Numbered from the stretch's first letter, positions 51,901 through 64,000 are shown. The stretch: 64,000 nt of DNA from Trochalopteron elliotii (GCA_024734555.1 JANPWX010000054.1:8910574-8974573), one strand, 5' to 3'. Translations and numbers: made by a program. Notes: generated from the sequence alone by a model not told the origin.

Positions 51901-52659
51901 TCTGAATTACCATTTTGTGAAATCACTAAATATTTTCATTTATAGACATATAACCCAAGGGGGACAAATATTCCAGCCATCCAAGCGATTAACAAATAAA
52001 ATTTATTAGATAACATGCACTTCGGTCTTATTTATGAAGAGAAAGATTAGGGTATAAAAATGCAGATGACTGGATTTTGATCATCCTTGTTCTGATAATA
52101 CCCTTAAGTCCCCGACAGCAGAACTGGGGAGCAGCAGCAGTTCAGTATTGTGCTGGATTGAGTGGCAGAACCCGCGGGATGCTGGGCTCAGCAGGCAGAA
52201 CCTCACATGCTTGAGCACCTGGTGTGCCCCACCCCAGCCAGGTGTGCCCCCCACCCGGGTCTGAGCAGCCACCACAGGCAGCACAGAGAGGGAACAGGAA
52301 GGTCTCACCAGCTCATACAGCCTGGCCTTGGCAGAGGCCAGCAGAATGAGAGGGAAGCTGTGCTCTGGGCACAGGAAAAGGGTGGGATAAGCTGCAGATT
52401 GCCCTGACCCACTGGGAGGGAACTCCTGGCCCCAGATACAGGGATCTGTTCCTCACCATGCCCTGAATCTGGGCTCAGACCTTCCTGCTGGGGAGAACCC
52501 TCTGGGACAAGGGCAGCTCTACAGCTGGCTGACTTTTTGTCCCACCCTCATGAAACAAAAAGGCTGTCCTGAAGCAGCATTTCCAGGAGCAGACAGGGTG
52601 CAGAGTTCTTTATGCAAAGGACTTAAGGACAGTCCCTACTCCAGAGAGCTTCCACATGA

Positions 52660-52783
52660 CCCTGGGATTAGCTCATTGGCCAGAGCAAGGTGCTAATAAT
52701 GCCAGGCTCACGATCTCCATGTGGGCCATTCACTTAGGATGATCCTTGTGGGTCCCTTCCAGCTCAGGCTATTCTGTGACCTA
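52660..52783 (+). mobile_element. tRNA-Ile-derived SINE with CR1-like tail (TguSINE1-like)
   Basis: Positions about 52664-52728 follow a tRNA-Ile gene: TTAGCTCATTGG (A box), then GGTGCTAATAATGCCA, the anticodon arm region, and GGGCCA at the acceptor end. The B box is eroded. The adjoining GATGATCCTTGTGGGTCCCT and the ending TATTCTGTGA are CR1-type 3' sequence. tRNA-Ile SINEs with CR1 tails are described from zebra finch (TguSINE1). It is a retroposon and not a functional tRNA gene. Confidence 0.75.
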
Positions 52784-55196
52784 AGGTTGTGTGTCCCCAA
52801 CACAGTGCAGTGCCAAGAAGTGACTGCCAAGCTGGCACAGCACTGGTACATCATTCAGCCTGCACTAACTCATCTATAGCCCACATGAAGCACCACAAGG
52901 GGTGGGAGCCTGCTCCAACAAGCCTGTGCAGAGGTAAGCCTGCAATCTGGCTGCCATCTGACTGCACTGGGTGAATGCTCTGCAAGAGATAGTCTCCTCT
53001 CCACACAAGTCTGCCAGAGAAATCTGAGCTTTCCCTGCCTGGGCTTGTGCTAAGCATTCATCCCTTATACCTGCAACAGCATTAAAAACAACCACTCCAA
53101 AAAATCCAATCTACTTTTCACTTTTTATTCCAAGAGAGCTGGCCTAGGGAATAGTCTTCCTGGAGCTTTGTTTGGTGTGCGTAGAACAACTAATACGAGA
53201 TGAGATTAGACATCTTTGATTCCTAGGAAGATGCAAGCCCTTCTGCCCCCAGCCAAATGCTTCATGGCAATTATTTCCAGAGTTGAAGTAGCAAACCAGC
53301 CCTTTTGTCCCCTTTTCCCTCCTCCTAGTTAAACTCTGTTACTTCTTACATAGTCTAGAGTGAAATATGAAATACATGTTGTACTAGAGGAATTTCAACT
53401 GATGCTTTCCTGTGCTCTAATTCAATTTAAAAATCCCCACAGCAGATAACATTGGCAAGACATAAAAGAACATAGTATACTTGAAAGTTCAGGGAGCATG
53501 TGGCTTCCCAGGACAGACAGAAACAAGGATTTCTCAGCAGTGGTCGAGCTTTCAGAGCGTTAACCAAGCTTCAAACTGTGCCGGTGTTCCAGTACTACAA
53601 ATGATCATTTGCAGATGTAATTTCCCTGTTCTGAGGTGTAACAAATCAATGCACTGTGGCCACCAACTGTGATTACTGATTGCATTCCTTTCTCTTCTTC
53701 CCTTTCTGTCCTCCATCCTATGTTATGGAGCCGTGAATAAAAGTAGTCAGTCCTTCAGCATCAAGGCAGCAGGCTCTCAGTTAAGATAATTCCTTACTAG
53801 ACATGTAGTAGTTCTTATCAATTTCTAGATAACAGCCTAATCACTCCCAAAGTCAGAATGTCTTAGATTTGTATCTCTGACAGACAAACATTATCTACAT
53901 TGCTGAGTCTGCATGTAGAATTGAGTCTGCATGGGAAGAAGGAAAAAGGCTCTCCCAGGGCATGGCTACTGGGGCAGAGAGATGGGACTTGGTACTACAC
54001 ATAGGCATGCAAGACAAGCCCAACATAAATTTGCTACAAGCTGGAATTCTCAGAGCCCTTTAAAAATCTCAAGAGAGGACCACTTAGCTAAACATCATCA
54101 TCATGTTTTAAGAAGCTTGGCTGAAAGATAGATCCCCTTGCCAGTGAAAGCAAGCCAATTTTTGAACAAAGGTGTACACTTGCCAAACAAAAACTAACTC
54201 CACAATCTTACACAGCTTTGGAGTAGGAAAATAGGAATCATTTAGCTTTTTCAGGCTTTGTAGAGAAACAGAACATGACAGGCACAAAAGAGCCCAAACT
54301 GAGCAAACAAACCCCATGGGTACATGGGATGTCAGTGAAAAATGGACATCCTGCTTTCAGGAGAGCTCTACAATAGCCACATGAAGGCATTGGCCAGATT
54401 TTTAGAATTAAAAGGACACAAATGTTCAGCAGCCAACACAAAAAAATTTGGGAGCAACTACAGGATTCATTGCCTGCAAGAAAGGTGGATTTTTGGCAGG
54501 CTCTACTTGCACACTTCATAAGATCAAGCCCAACTCCACATCTTGTAACAAGTCTCTTACAGAACCACAAGGTTCAATTTCTCCCTTCAAGGGAATAAGA
54601 GACATGAGCAACTGCTACCCTGAGACACCAGAGAGTCCAGCAAGAGAAATAAAAACAGAGCCCAGAGGGAGATGCAGCAGACAGGGAATCTGCAGCTGGC
54701 AACATTGGAAAGAGTAAAAGAGAGTACAACAGTACATGCAACAATCTCCTGAATAGACACATTTCATCTCCCTACATTGCTGAAAATGAGAAAGGAGAAG
54801 CCTTTAGGAGGGTCTTAGTTAATGATAAAAAAGCCCTGACAAGTTAAATTTGCATTCAGTTCCCCATGGTGCTTTAGATCCCTAGGCTGTCAGCTCTACC
54901 GAATTCTTACCAATGGATTTTTCAGGAAACAAATTCCCGGCAGAGACTGAACTTCAATAATCACAAACCTTTGAGTTTTATTTCCGTTTCTGGTGAGCTC
55001 ATCCAACAACATATTCCTCACATCAGTCTGGGAAGGCAGAAACCCGGGTAGAAGTCTGTGTTTGCCACAGATTCATCTGTCTCGAGCAATGCTCGATCAC
55101 ACCTGGTCAGTGCTGCTCCCAGGATCCCACAGCTGGAGCAGGAGTCACTTGCTTTGTGCTTCCTTGGGTTAATGTTCTGTTTTTGTTGCATTCCAG

Positions 55197-55409
55197 TTTC
55201 TTGCACATCCTGAGACGCTACTTCTTGGACAAGATGTCATCAGGAAGCTGGAATGCTGGGAAGAAAAATGCATATACAGCAGTCAAAGTAGATCCTGATG
55301 AGGACTATTGTACCCCAGGGGCATTTGAACTGGAGAGGCTCTTGTGGAAGGGATGCCCAAAGTACACCCACGTCAATGAAGTCTGGCCAAACCTCTACAT
55401 AGGAGATGA
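55197..55409 (+). CDS. Dual-specificity phosphatase 29 (DUPD1), first coding exon, partial gene
   Basis: DUSP29 is a muscle-enriched atypical dual-specificity phosphatase implicated in MAP kinase signalling. Only the first coding exon is present: acceptor GCATTCCAG (AG 55195-55196), 37 nt of 5' UTR, ATG at 55234, coding to 55409 (58 codons plus two bases). The donor is GA|GTAAGT (GT 55410-55411), phase 2. [18 protein letters not shown] (23-40) and [14 protein letters not shown] (45-58) closely match mammalian DUSP29. The catalytic exons were sought in 55410-64000 and not found, so intron 1 exceeds 8.5 kb and the active site lies outside the window. An open frame extends upstream to an earlier ATG at 55156, but that part is intronic and precedes the acceptor. 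The acceptor implies a non-coding exon further upstream. Confidence 0.92.
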
Positions 55410-56485
55410 GTAAGTGTACACAGTAACCTTGCGTAGCAGAGAAGTGTGTTTGGTACATCTCCTCCTCTACACAGGGGATGACCAAGCTCCTCTAAACAAA
55501 CACAGCTCACCAACAGAGCAAAGTGTTTGAAACCACTGACAGATGTCAGAGTCCCACAGAGTAATCAGAGCCTGGCGTGGCCCTGTTACTGCTGCTTCAG
55601 AAAAGCACAGAGTAAGAGCAGCCAGGTCTGCTGTTAAAGAGAGTGACAGCACTGGTTGTGGCACCAGTGTAGGCTGCAGAGGTTGAAGCTCATCATAATC
55701 TATTTTTAAATGGTTCATTTCAAGGAGCAATTTGTTATTTCTCTCTGTGTGAAAGTCGTTCCACCGTTACAGAACATGGCCTGGATACGTTGGCCACACC
55801 TTAGGTTGGTTTAGACCTAAAATGTAATTCTTGAAAAGTGACTGAAGAGACAGCTCACCCTGCAGTGATATTTCTGCATTTCCAAGCCTGTGCTTGTGTA
55901 CATAGAACACTCTGCATTTCCAAATTGCACAAGAGATTAAAGCAAACAGAACCCTAAGGAAGGCAAAGCTGCAGAGATGTGTCTCACTGATCAGACCAAG
56001 TGTGATTTGGAAAAAAACCAAACCCACAAAACAGACTTAGCTCTGCTGAGCACAGGACTAAACTAGAAACAGCCTGTTCCAAGAAGCAGAGAAGACTGCT
56101 GCAGCAGGAGATATGCCATCAGAAAATCCCCCAGCCCAAGCCCTGAGCAGAGCAAGAGAGCTTTTCTTACCCCTTTGGCATTATTGATCCAGTTCCCATT
56201 TTCCTCTACACCCTGCACTAACATGACATTTATTTTTACATCATCACTGAAAGACACAAGTAGGAGCCCCAGTGGCTCCAAAGTTCTCAATAACTTTTTA
56301 AAAGGTCCTAAAATTCATCTGTTTCCAGCTTATAAAAGAGGAAAGATATACAGCTTTGAGAGTTACAAGACTCCTAATATCATCCACCAATTACTTCTGT
56401 GGCGCCAGAGGCAACAGAAAGACACAAGAATTCTGGTCTTGAACCAAGCCAGGGCTCCCACTTTTAGAGACAGGGGTGGGAGAGA

Positions 56486-56504
56486 GTGTGTGTGTGTGTG
56501 TGTG
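56486..56504 (+). repeat. (GT)n microsatellite
   Basis: About nine GT units, preceded by GAGAGA, in DUSP29 intron 1. Confidence 0.9.
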
Positions 56505-59274
56505 GTGTGGGATAAAAAATTAAGCCATGGGAACAGCCTGTCCAAAGATTCAGGAACAAAAGAAAAGGGGCTTGAGTTTTTCTCTCCACATCCTGCCTTG
56601 CCCCTCCTGTTAGATATTTCTAACTCAAGATTCACCATAAAGAACAGCCTCTTCTGGCATTTATTTCCTACTTCCTTGGTTAGAATTATTCACCAGCAGA
56701 ATTATTCTGAATGAAGCTGTTAGAATAATTTTCCTCTAATTTCTGTGATGAAGCTGTAACTGTGTTCGCTGAGCAAAGGGATGTAACCAGACAAGAAGTC
56801 AGTCTCTCAGCCCAGGACAGCAGTCACTGACTCTTTCCTGTAATCTTCCTGTAACAGTGGCTTCTTACACCTTGTAATTTAGTAAAAGCTAGAAGGTGTG
56901 ACACTGAATACACCACACACCTGGCACCTCATACAAACTAACCAGAGGAACAGAAATACAAGCTTCTTGAGAGGTACATAGAGCTGCAACCCACTGGGCA
57001 GTGTGTTTCTGCTGGGGATTGGTCTTAAGTCAGGAGGAAAAACAGTGGTGCTTCAATGGAAAACAAATCCCCCACCATGACAGGACCAAGGAATGAGAAA
57101 ACCAATGGAGAAGGAAAAACAAGTGAGGAACAGGTTGGGGGGGAAGAGAAATAAAACTTCACCAGAAAATGGGACTCCCCAAAAGAAAACAACTATTGTG
57201 AGCCAGGCAAGGGCAAACTTGACATATCAGAAAAGAGAGGAGAACTGGTCTGCAGGCAAGATGCATGCTTTAACTACCCTAACTAAAATTTGCTTTGAAA
57301 TAGGCAAAGTCCACGGACCTTTATATTTTTCCTAGAGCCAGCTCCATATCTTACTCCTGACCAACAGCTTACCCCCTCAGTGTGGCAGGGTTTTGTATTA
57401 TTTTAAGATCTTGCTTTAGAACTGGTGACCAAAGAGATGCCATGAGCCGTGAACAGATGTTGGGTGCATTTGCATCTTTAGCCATGCTAAATTAAGGTTG
57501 ATCTTGAAAGAATTTGGTGGAACTCATCAACAAAATCAAATGAACACACACATGCAGAGTTTATCTTCATAGCCTCCACATCTGTGCTTCATTCCTGCCT
57601 CCTGCATTTACAAGGTTAACAGGACTTGTGACTGCTTATGGAAATGCTAATTAATTACCCTGACTACGTAACCACATCTTCCTTCTAATGCAATACAGGC
57701 TATCAAGGAGCCCTGTGAGGCCACTCCATCCTTTTGTTATGAGGCTTCACTGCAGATGTTGCCCAGAGGCAATGAAATCTCTATGAGCCTGTCAGACCCA
57801 GAATAATCAAAGCCTCAAAATATAACATGCTGTGTTCAGCTCCAATTGAAATTTTCCCCCAGCAAGTTCCAAGGGCTTTTAAAGACCAGATACTGGAATT
57901 TGTATGTCACAGCCCAGTGATAGGAATAAATCACTCTTGGCCAAGGTTTTGATTCAGTTGCTACCAGGATTAGTGTTTGCATGTATCCTCCTCATATTTA
58001 GAAGTCTTCTGAAGGGATAGAAAGCAGCCTTGTCTTTCTCCTTTGTTTCACTGGCCACCTGGTTGCTTGCACAGGCAGTTTTACTGGCAAATCCCAAAGC
58101 TGCTTCACTGGGATCACACGGAAAATCTCTGCCAGTTATTCATCTTGTAGTTTCTTCCTGCAGCTCTTCAGTGATGGCCTTATTACCTGAGATGATAAGG
58201 CTTTAGGCTTTCACATTTCTGAAGTTCAAAGAATATTTCAACTGAAGACAAAGGCCTCCCAATTTGTTTTCCCCTTAAACATTCACTAGCTCTCATTAGG
58301 ATTTAAGGCCTGATCACAATTTCAGGTATTGCCACGTTCTCAAATTGTTCCCAGAAAAAGAGAAGTCTTCTGAAATGTAATTCTTTACAAGTTAAGTATG
58401 AAAAAAATTTTCTGGGTATGCAGCTGAACTGAGCTTGCAATTCACCAAACCTATGATCTGTGCCTGTGCTCATGGCTCATGGGCTTCAGAACTACTGCAG
58501 GTAAGGAAAATGAGTAACTCAAACCCACAATTTAAAGTGCATAATAATTAAGATAAATAACTAAACACTAAATATATGCATAACTAAAACTCATTCTCTT
58601 CTCTTACCTTTCTGCATAGAAGCAATACAGTATGGCTTTTTCCAAGTGACTAAGTAAAAAGAAAATTTACACTAAGCTAGAAGAAAACAGATGGGACTCA
58701 CTCAGGCTGGAAAACAGCTACCTCCCACCATTTAGCATTACAAACTCCTAGCATCTACACCAGTATTAATCATATAAAAATAGAAGCCAAAGCAGACTTA
58801 GATTATAACAAGTCTTGAGGACATAGTTTTAACTTGGGTAGAATGAGAACTTGCCAATTGTAACAGCAGTTTAACAATCCAGAAAATCAGATCTTTAACA
58901 CTGAACAGTAAACCTCAATGCTCCAATGGTTTCCAAGACAAGTGATGCTTCTCCATACAATATCTCTGTCTATCAATGATTTCTAACATGTGATGAGTGA
59001 CTGAAGTCAAGACCAGGAACTGACTGACCACAGCACGTGTGCTTGGTGCCTTATATAGAAAGCAGAGCTATTTCCTCTGTCTAGGTTCTATCATTTAAAA
59101 AAATTACATCCACCATTTTGTGCTAGAGGAAAATGAACTACTAAATCTTTTCTATCCCATATTCTGGCGATCCCGTTCAGTATTTTCAGTGGTACCTAAA
59201 AATTCTTTTAATTCACACTGAACAGGAGGCACCCAGAGAAATGGAGCAACACCTCAGAAGGAAAAGGGGATACA

Positions 59275-59490
59275 ATGCTACACTATCTCTACACTCCCTC
59301 AGTGCTGGAGTTACCATGGAAAATTGGGTCAGTATTATTGGAAATTCTCAACATCTCTCCTCAGCAGGGAGAACTGCCAGATTTTCTTAAGGAAGTGTCA
59401 ATATTGCCTATATTCAGCAAGCTTCTTTCTGACACTGACCATCTGGTAAATTATCATCCTGCACTGAGCTTTCTTTTAGCGCTTAAGTAA
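59275..59490 (+). mobile_element. Possible ancient LINE (CR1/L2-type) reverse-transcriptase fragment
   Basis: The + frame reads ELPDFLKEVSILPIFSK, then NYHPALSFL. This resembles the conserved LINE RT stretch with LP..LKEA.V.PL.KK followed by NYRP.S.L. The frame ends at 59490. A neighbouring open frame (59662-60147) may come from the same element but has no firm motif. The Arg of NYRP is His here, so the copy is decayed and inactive. Judged by eye from motif pattern only. Confidence 0.35.
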
Positions 59491-62400
59491 ATGGAAAAGT
59501 TCGAGAGAGACAATTCCTCTCCTCGTAACATGTTGCCTCAGATTTCCTGGTGTTTTGTCAATCTGGGTCACGTCAATCTGTGGCTTTAACAGTCTATACT
59601 GAAACATGTTTGCATTGCACAACCTTTGCCTGAAGTTTAAGAGACTTGGCTTTACTTAAAGTTGATAAGCACACCAGTCATCTGGTTGAGCAGCACCAGC
59701 TGTAAGGTGCTGACTTACCTGGGGAGGGAGTTGCTCTGCCCACACCCTCTGAGGTATTTTGGAGGATTACTTCCCCTTCCTTTAGGTGTCCTTATGTTTT
59801 TCTCACGAGCCACCATATCTTCTCTTTATCAGCTCCTTTCAATATACTTAATACTGCATGTGAAGGTGCAGGCTGCAGTGCTTGCAAGGTCTTTTCCCTT
59901 CTCTTCTAATTTCATTGGTTCAGGCAACTTTCTAGCAAAAGCAGCTGGGACTAAAGCTTGTTATGACAGTATTTTTGAAAAGAGAGAGGGGACTTGGTAC
60001 ACTGGAGACAGCAACCTGAAAAAAAGCATTCTTTTTCATTTTATAACTTACTTACATTGTTTCTTCCAGAAGAACGCACAGTTTGCTGCAGCACTTGCTA
60101 TTAATGCCCTGAAACTTAGCCATGAAAGTGACAGCAGGCATAGTTAGTGTCTCAGACAAGCCCTCTACTTGCCCTTGCACAACCCAAGAGAGGTAAATAG
60201 TCTTTTGGGAACCATCTGAAAATGGATGACATTTTTGTCTGGGTCAGTTTCCCCTTTTGGTGAGTCTGTTAGTATCAATATATCCATATGTGAAAGTGAT
60301 TTTATCTCCGGTTTTCACCACTGAGGTGGGATTCCCACATCAAAGTGCTCCCCCTTGCCTCAGAACTTTAAAAACATCTTTATGAGTCCATCTGCCCTAC
60401 AGTAAATGCAGGGTCAGATTCAGCAAAGCATTGAACTTTTGCTTAACATAGAGAAAAGGACTTCTGGGTATACTTAACTTTTAGCATAACTTTATGTGCT
60501 CTGAACTGAAGAGCTGATGAGCTTTTACATGGGACTAATCAGCCCAGGTCATCTCTTACTAAACTGAATTACACTGAAATTTTCACTGTTATCTCCCAGT
60601 GCCACACTTCACCTTCCTTGCACAGGAACACATTCAAGGCAGACACTGGAGACCACAGCTGCACCATGTAAAAGGAAATCAAGTGCTAATACCACAGATG
60701 GTGGAGATCTACAAAATGAAAACAATTGCAAGAGTAGCCAAGTGCTTACAGCTTCACGTATACTGGCATTTGTAGCAAACTTCTCTTCATAATGGCTACT
60801 TAAAATTCAACCATAATCACAAAAATGGAAGTATTAATTGCAATTTAATAGGAAACAGCACCCAAAGAGGGGAAAAGAAGAATGTTGTTAGCTTGACTAT
60901 TACACTCTGGTAGTGAGCCAACTGCAAGGGAAAAAAAACAATGCCTTTTCTAGTCAAAAGTGAATTAGGAATAGTTATAAATCCTCCAATAAGATAATGA
61001 TTCATATACCCCTGAACAATCCTATGCTATTAGTAACCTCAACCAATCAGATATTCACAGATATTTATGCCTGATTTATTTCTCTATTTCCTCTACAATA
61101 CTGATACCTCAGGCATGGTAAAAACTGCAAGGAAGGCCAAGACCATTCCCCTCTCCTTGGGGTGTAATCAGAAGTATCATGCATGATGAAACACAGCAAA
61201 CCCCACAAGCTCTGGTTTCAGTGCACAGAGGGATGCTTTCACAACAGCAGTGACACTGCAGACTCAGCTGAGGGTGGAAAGCAAACCAGTCCTTCTCACA
61301 AAGCCAGAGCTCACTGCTGGCTACAGGCACTCCAAGCAAACGTGTTGAGGGGCACAATAACTTTTCCATTTACAGGCACACAGGTCCCCCCTCCTGTGAG
61401 GCCTTACCAGGCTGTTTCTTGCTCTGTTAACTGGCAACCAAGCTGCTGAACACACAGTGTGACCCCAAGTTTAACTGCCTGCACTATGGCAGTGTCAGTG
61501 TCAGCACAGGCCATCTCTGCCTGGTAATGTTTATGATCAAAGTACAAAGTGCTGGCTGACAGGAGGTAAAAAGCAAGCAAACCTGAGCCAGTATGACAAG
61601 TGGTGGTCCAGCTGGGCTCTTGGCCCAGATTTTGGGAAAAGATTTTACAAGGAAAAAAAGTGGAAAAATTTTCAGAGAACTGTAGCAAAATCTCTTACAA
61701 AAATATAATTATCAAGTGTAAGGCTGGGGGAATACAGAGTAAGACGAAAGAGCTAAAGTACTTTCTATTCTCCATATTAGGTTTAAACAAAGCACTCTTG
61801 CTCTTGAAAAAGACTAAGTGTCACTTCAGCTTTCTTCAAAAGATGCAGATTCCAAAGCCCAAGGCAAGCACCTCTTGCAGTCCAGTGAACCTTATTTTCT
61901 ATTACACAACAACTGTTTCTTCATATCTCCACACAACATTATGTGTTAGAAACCTTAGGAAAAGCTTTCCATAGATAAAAGTGTCCAGAATATCTGCTGT
62001 AAGAAAGGTACCTGACATTCTCTTGACAGACTGTGTGCAACCAGCCTGGCCTGCAGATACAAAAGCCTCATAGCCACAGGACCTGTACTGACCCTGCTCC
62101 ACTTAGGGCAAGTATTTTAGGTCTTGCTTCCACTAAAAGGTTCTACAACACCTACACACAGTTTGAGTGATAGCTATTCCACTGAAAATGTGGAGAACCG
62201 AACAGATTTGAGTGCTCAGCACTGAGCATTCATTCTCTGAAAGTTTTTCAGATTAACAATGTCAGTTGAAAAAATATGCATCTGTATTATAAAGAAACAA
62301 TTCCATTGGGTAAGGTGCCATTCAGTCCAAAGGTTATTGCCAAATCAGTTTGCATATCAAGCACAATTAGAAAGCACAAAACATTTTAAAGTCAGCCTAG

Positions 62401-64000
62401 CCCAAGCATTGAGGAAAACAGAGCATAAATTCCTTGGTACACTTGTAATTTGCTGTTTAAAAAAAAAGTTATTCCACAGAAGATGATTTAGTTACATCTG
62501 AGCATTTATAATGAGTTTTTGCAACACCATTCAAGGTTGATACATTGCTGCTTCTGAGTCCATTTCCAGCCCAAGCCAGGAAACAAACAGAGCAAACAGA
62601 GTAATAATGTGCATATTCCCAACCTCTGACAGGTAAAGGGCAAAGCAACAGCTAATGTGTATGTGATGCAAAATGATTAAACTGATTAAACAAAGAGAAG
62701 GAGGATTAATTCCGTCCTGGGCATCAAATTCACAGAATGCAGCTACAGGCAAGACTGGGAGATGGAAGGGGAAGTTCACAGGAGCTGGGCCAGGCTGAGC
62801 CAACTGCTTATGCAAGTTACTGGAAGACAGTGTCCCTTCTTTCTGAATATCTACTGGAAAACTGAGGCCACCCAACAGTGCAAAATAAGGTCCTAGGAAA
62901 CAGAACAAGACTGTGACTGCAGAAAAATGCATTAGTTGCATCTGCTGTGTCAAAAGGCAATCTCCAATCAAGAAAATAGGAAAATTTGATTTAATTTAAA
63001 AACAAGTGCCAAATGTTAATGACTGTAACCTATTGTATGACATTGTCCTTGCTCAGAACAACTTCATCATTTAATTCTAATGCTATGTATTAGTCTGAGC
63101 AGTGCTTGCAGAAGCCAAAGTGTGATAGTATCTACAGTCCATCCGAAACTTCAGTTTTCTGATGACCCTAACTACTCTGCAGTCCTACTTCCTACTCAGA
63201 ATGTAGGTCTCCACTTGCAAGGGTTCTCCTTGTGCATGGGTCTCTGAGCTGAAGTTCTCAGTCTTACATGGTTTATAGGGTACGTGCTTTGGGCCAAGTC
63301 TGATGAATGAAAACCACATTTTTTCTATTCCAGCATCAGGAAGGCAAAACAAAGACAGACTTAATATGAAAGCAAGAACTGTAGCTCACCTCAAGGATAT
63401 CAAAATGAAGAGCAGTAGTTATTCACTGCACCCTTACACTTCAGCCAGGACATTTAACCTATTTTATTTTAAGTACTATCCATCCTTTCAGTATAGAACT
63501 GAATTGTCTTTGCTGGCAATGTGTACATACACAGCATACAGACCTGAAGGGAATCCTAAGGCACAAACCTCCTAAAAGGAGGGAGAAGAAGGAAAGTATT
63601 CTTCAGTCAATCACTGCTACAGGAATACAAAAGGAAGGAGTAAGCATTATTTAATATGAGGTGAAGGTGTCAACTTACAGCATTAGCAGCAGGATGCTGC
63701 TGGCTTCTCTGTCCTCCAGTCTACTGAACTTATTAGGTAGGCATCACCCCACTAAGAGGAGCTTTTATTTCCTTTTTACATGATCATATAGGGGATGTGT
63801 GACAGTATTTCATGGCAAAAATACCAGTACTGTCAAGACATTATCATTCCTGACCAGAAAGGAATTCCTTCAGGGGAGTAGCTAGTCAGAACAGCCAATG
63901 ATCATGGGTTTTAATTTAGGTAAGAGCAAGCATAGGTAAAACCTTCAGTATCCATATCCCAGTTAAATGCTCTAATCATTAGGTTCTTGACTGCTCAGAG

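Larger units (their letters stand above)
30466..55196. other. Intergenic region between DUSP13B and DUSP29
   Basis: About 25 kb with no supportable coding exon. It contains the CR1 3' end (45820-45903), the tRNA-derived SINE (52660-52783) and a poly-A/poly-T hairpin (45296-45319). Non-coding first exons and muscle enhancers of DUSP29 may be here but cannot be assigned from sequence alone. Open frames of 100-150 codons (for example 30715-31161 + and 50504-50959 -) lack recognisable domains. Confidence 0.55.
55410..64000 (+). other. DUSP29 intron 1 (5' part)
   Basis: No further DUSP29 exon is present. It contains a short (GT)n run, a possible LINE reverse-transcriptase remnant (59275-59490), and two AT-rich segments that look like conserved non-coding DNA (about 57475-57800 and 62600-62730). 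Open frames at 56175-56714 (+) and 62531-62971 (-) show no recognisable domain. Confidence 0.6.

Noticed and set aside
52664..52728. Functional tRNA-Ile gene
   Set aside because: The B box is degraded, arm pairing is lost, and a CR1-type tail follows, so it is a SINE.
55156..55233. N-terminal extension of DUSP29 from the ATG at 55156
   Set aside because: It lies mostly upstream of a clear acceptor (AG 55195-55196), so it is intron sequence. The family match begins after the ATG at 55234.
1..64000. CRISPR arrays, operons, phage, retroviral provirus or other novel multi-gene system
   Set aside because: No repeat-spacer arrays, no clustered intronless genes, no LTR pairs and no gag/pol-like frames are visible. 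The gene structure is ordinary vertebrate.

Overview
The window is vertebrate nuclear DNA, almost certainly from a bird and plausibly a songbird. Genes are intron-split with GT-AG junctions, most of the sequence is non-coding and AT-rich, and one CpG island contains an assembly gap. The recognisable repeats are a CR1 LINE 3' end (about 45820-45903) and a tRNA-Ile-derived SINE with a CR1-like tail (about 52660-52783), which resembles TguSINE1 of zebra finch. Clade is inferred from repeats recognised by eye, not from a database search.

The only supportable protein-coding content is three same-strand (+) paralogues of the atypical dual-specificity phosphatase family, the DUSP13/DUSP29 (DUPD1) cluster. 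Gene 1 (1534-4374, three coding exons, 198 aa) is DUSP13-like and is called DUSP13A mainly by position. Gene 2 (21345-30271, three coding exons, 208 aa) is the clearer DUSP13B (TMDP) orthologue. Gene 3 is the first coding exon of DUSP29 (55234-55409); its remaining exons must lie beyond base 64000. Genes 1 and 2 have intact active sites (general-acid Asp 32 residues before the P-loop Cys, HCAMG[VI]SRS). Introns fall at the same places and phases wherever they can be seen in the three genes, so the cluster arose by tandem duplication.

Layout: 1-1486 is upstream sequence with a TA/CA-rich tract; 1487-4499 is gene 1; 4500-6330 is spacer; about 6340-7620 is a CpG island and GC-rich shore, with a 399-base N run, a CTCF-like site and an E-box/MEF2 cluster; 7620-21343 is spacer; 21344-30465 is gene 2, whose second intron is 7.6 kb; 30466-55196 is spacer with the SINE and CR1 pieces; 55197-55409 is the DUSP29 exon; 55410-64000 is its first intron, with a possible old LINE fragment and two sequences that look like conserved elements.

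DUSP13A, DUSP13B and DUSP29 are known in mammals as muscle- and/or testis-enriched phosphatases acting on MAP kinase-type signalling, so a shared regulatory landscape is plausible. I found no sign of a novel multi-gene system. The points most worth checking are the hidden CpG-island promoter, cross-compatible splicing between the tandem genes, and a decoy acceptor in gene 1 that would remove its active site.
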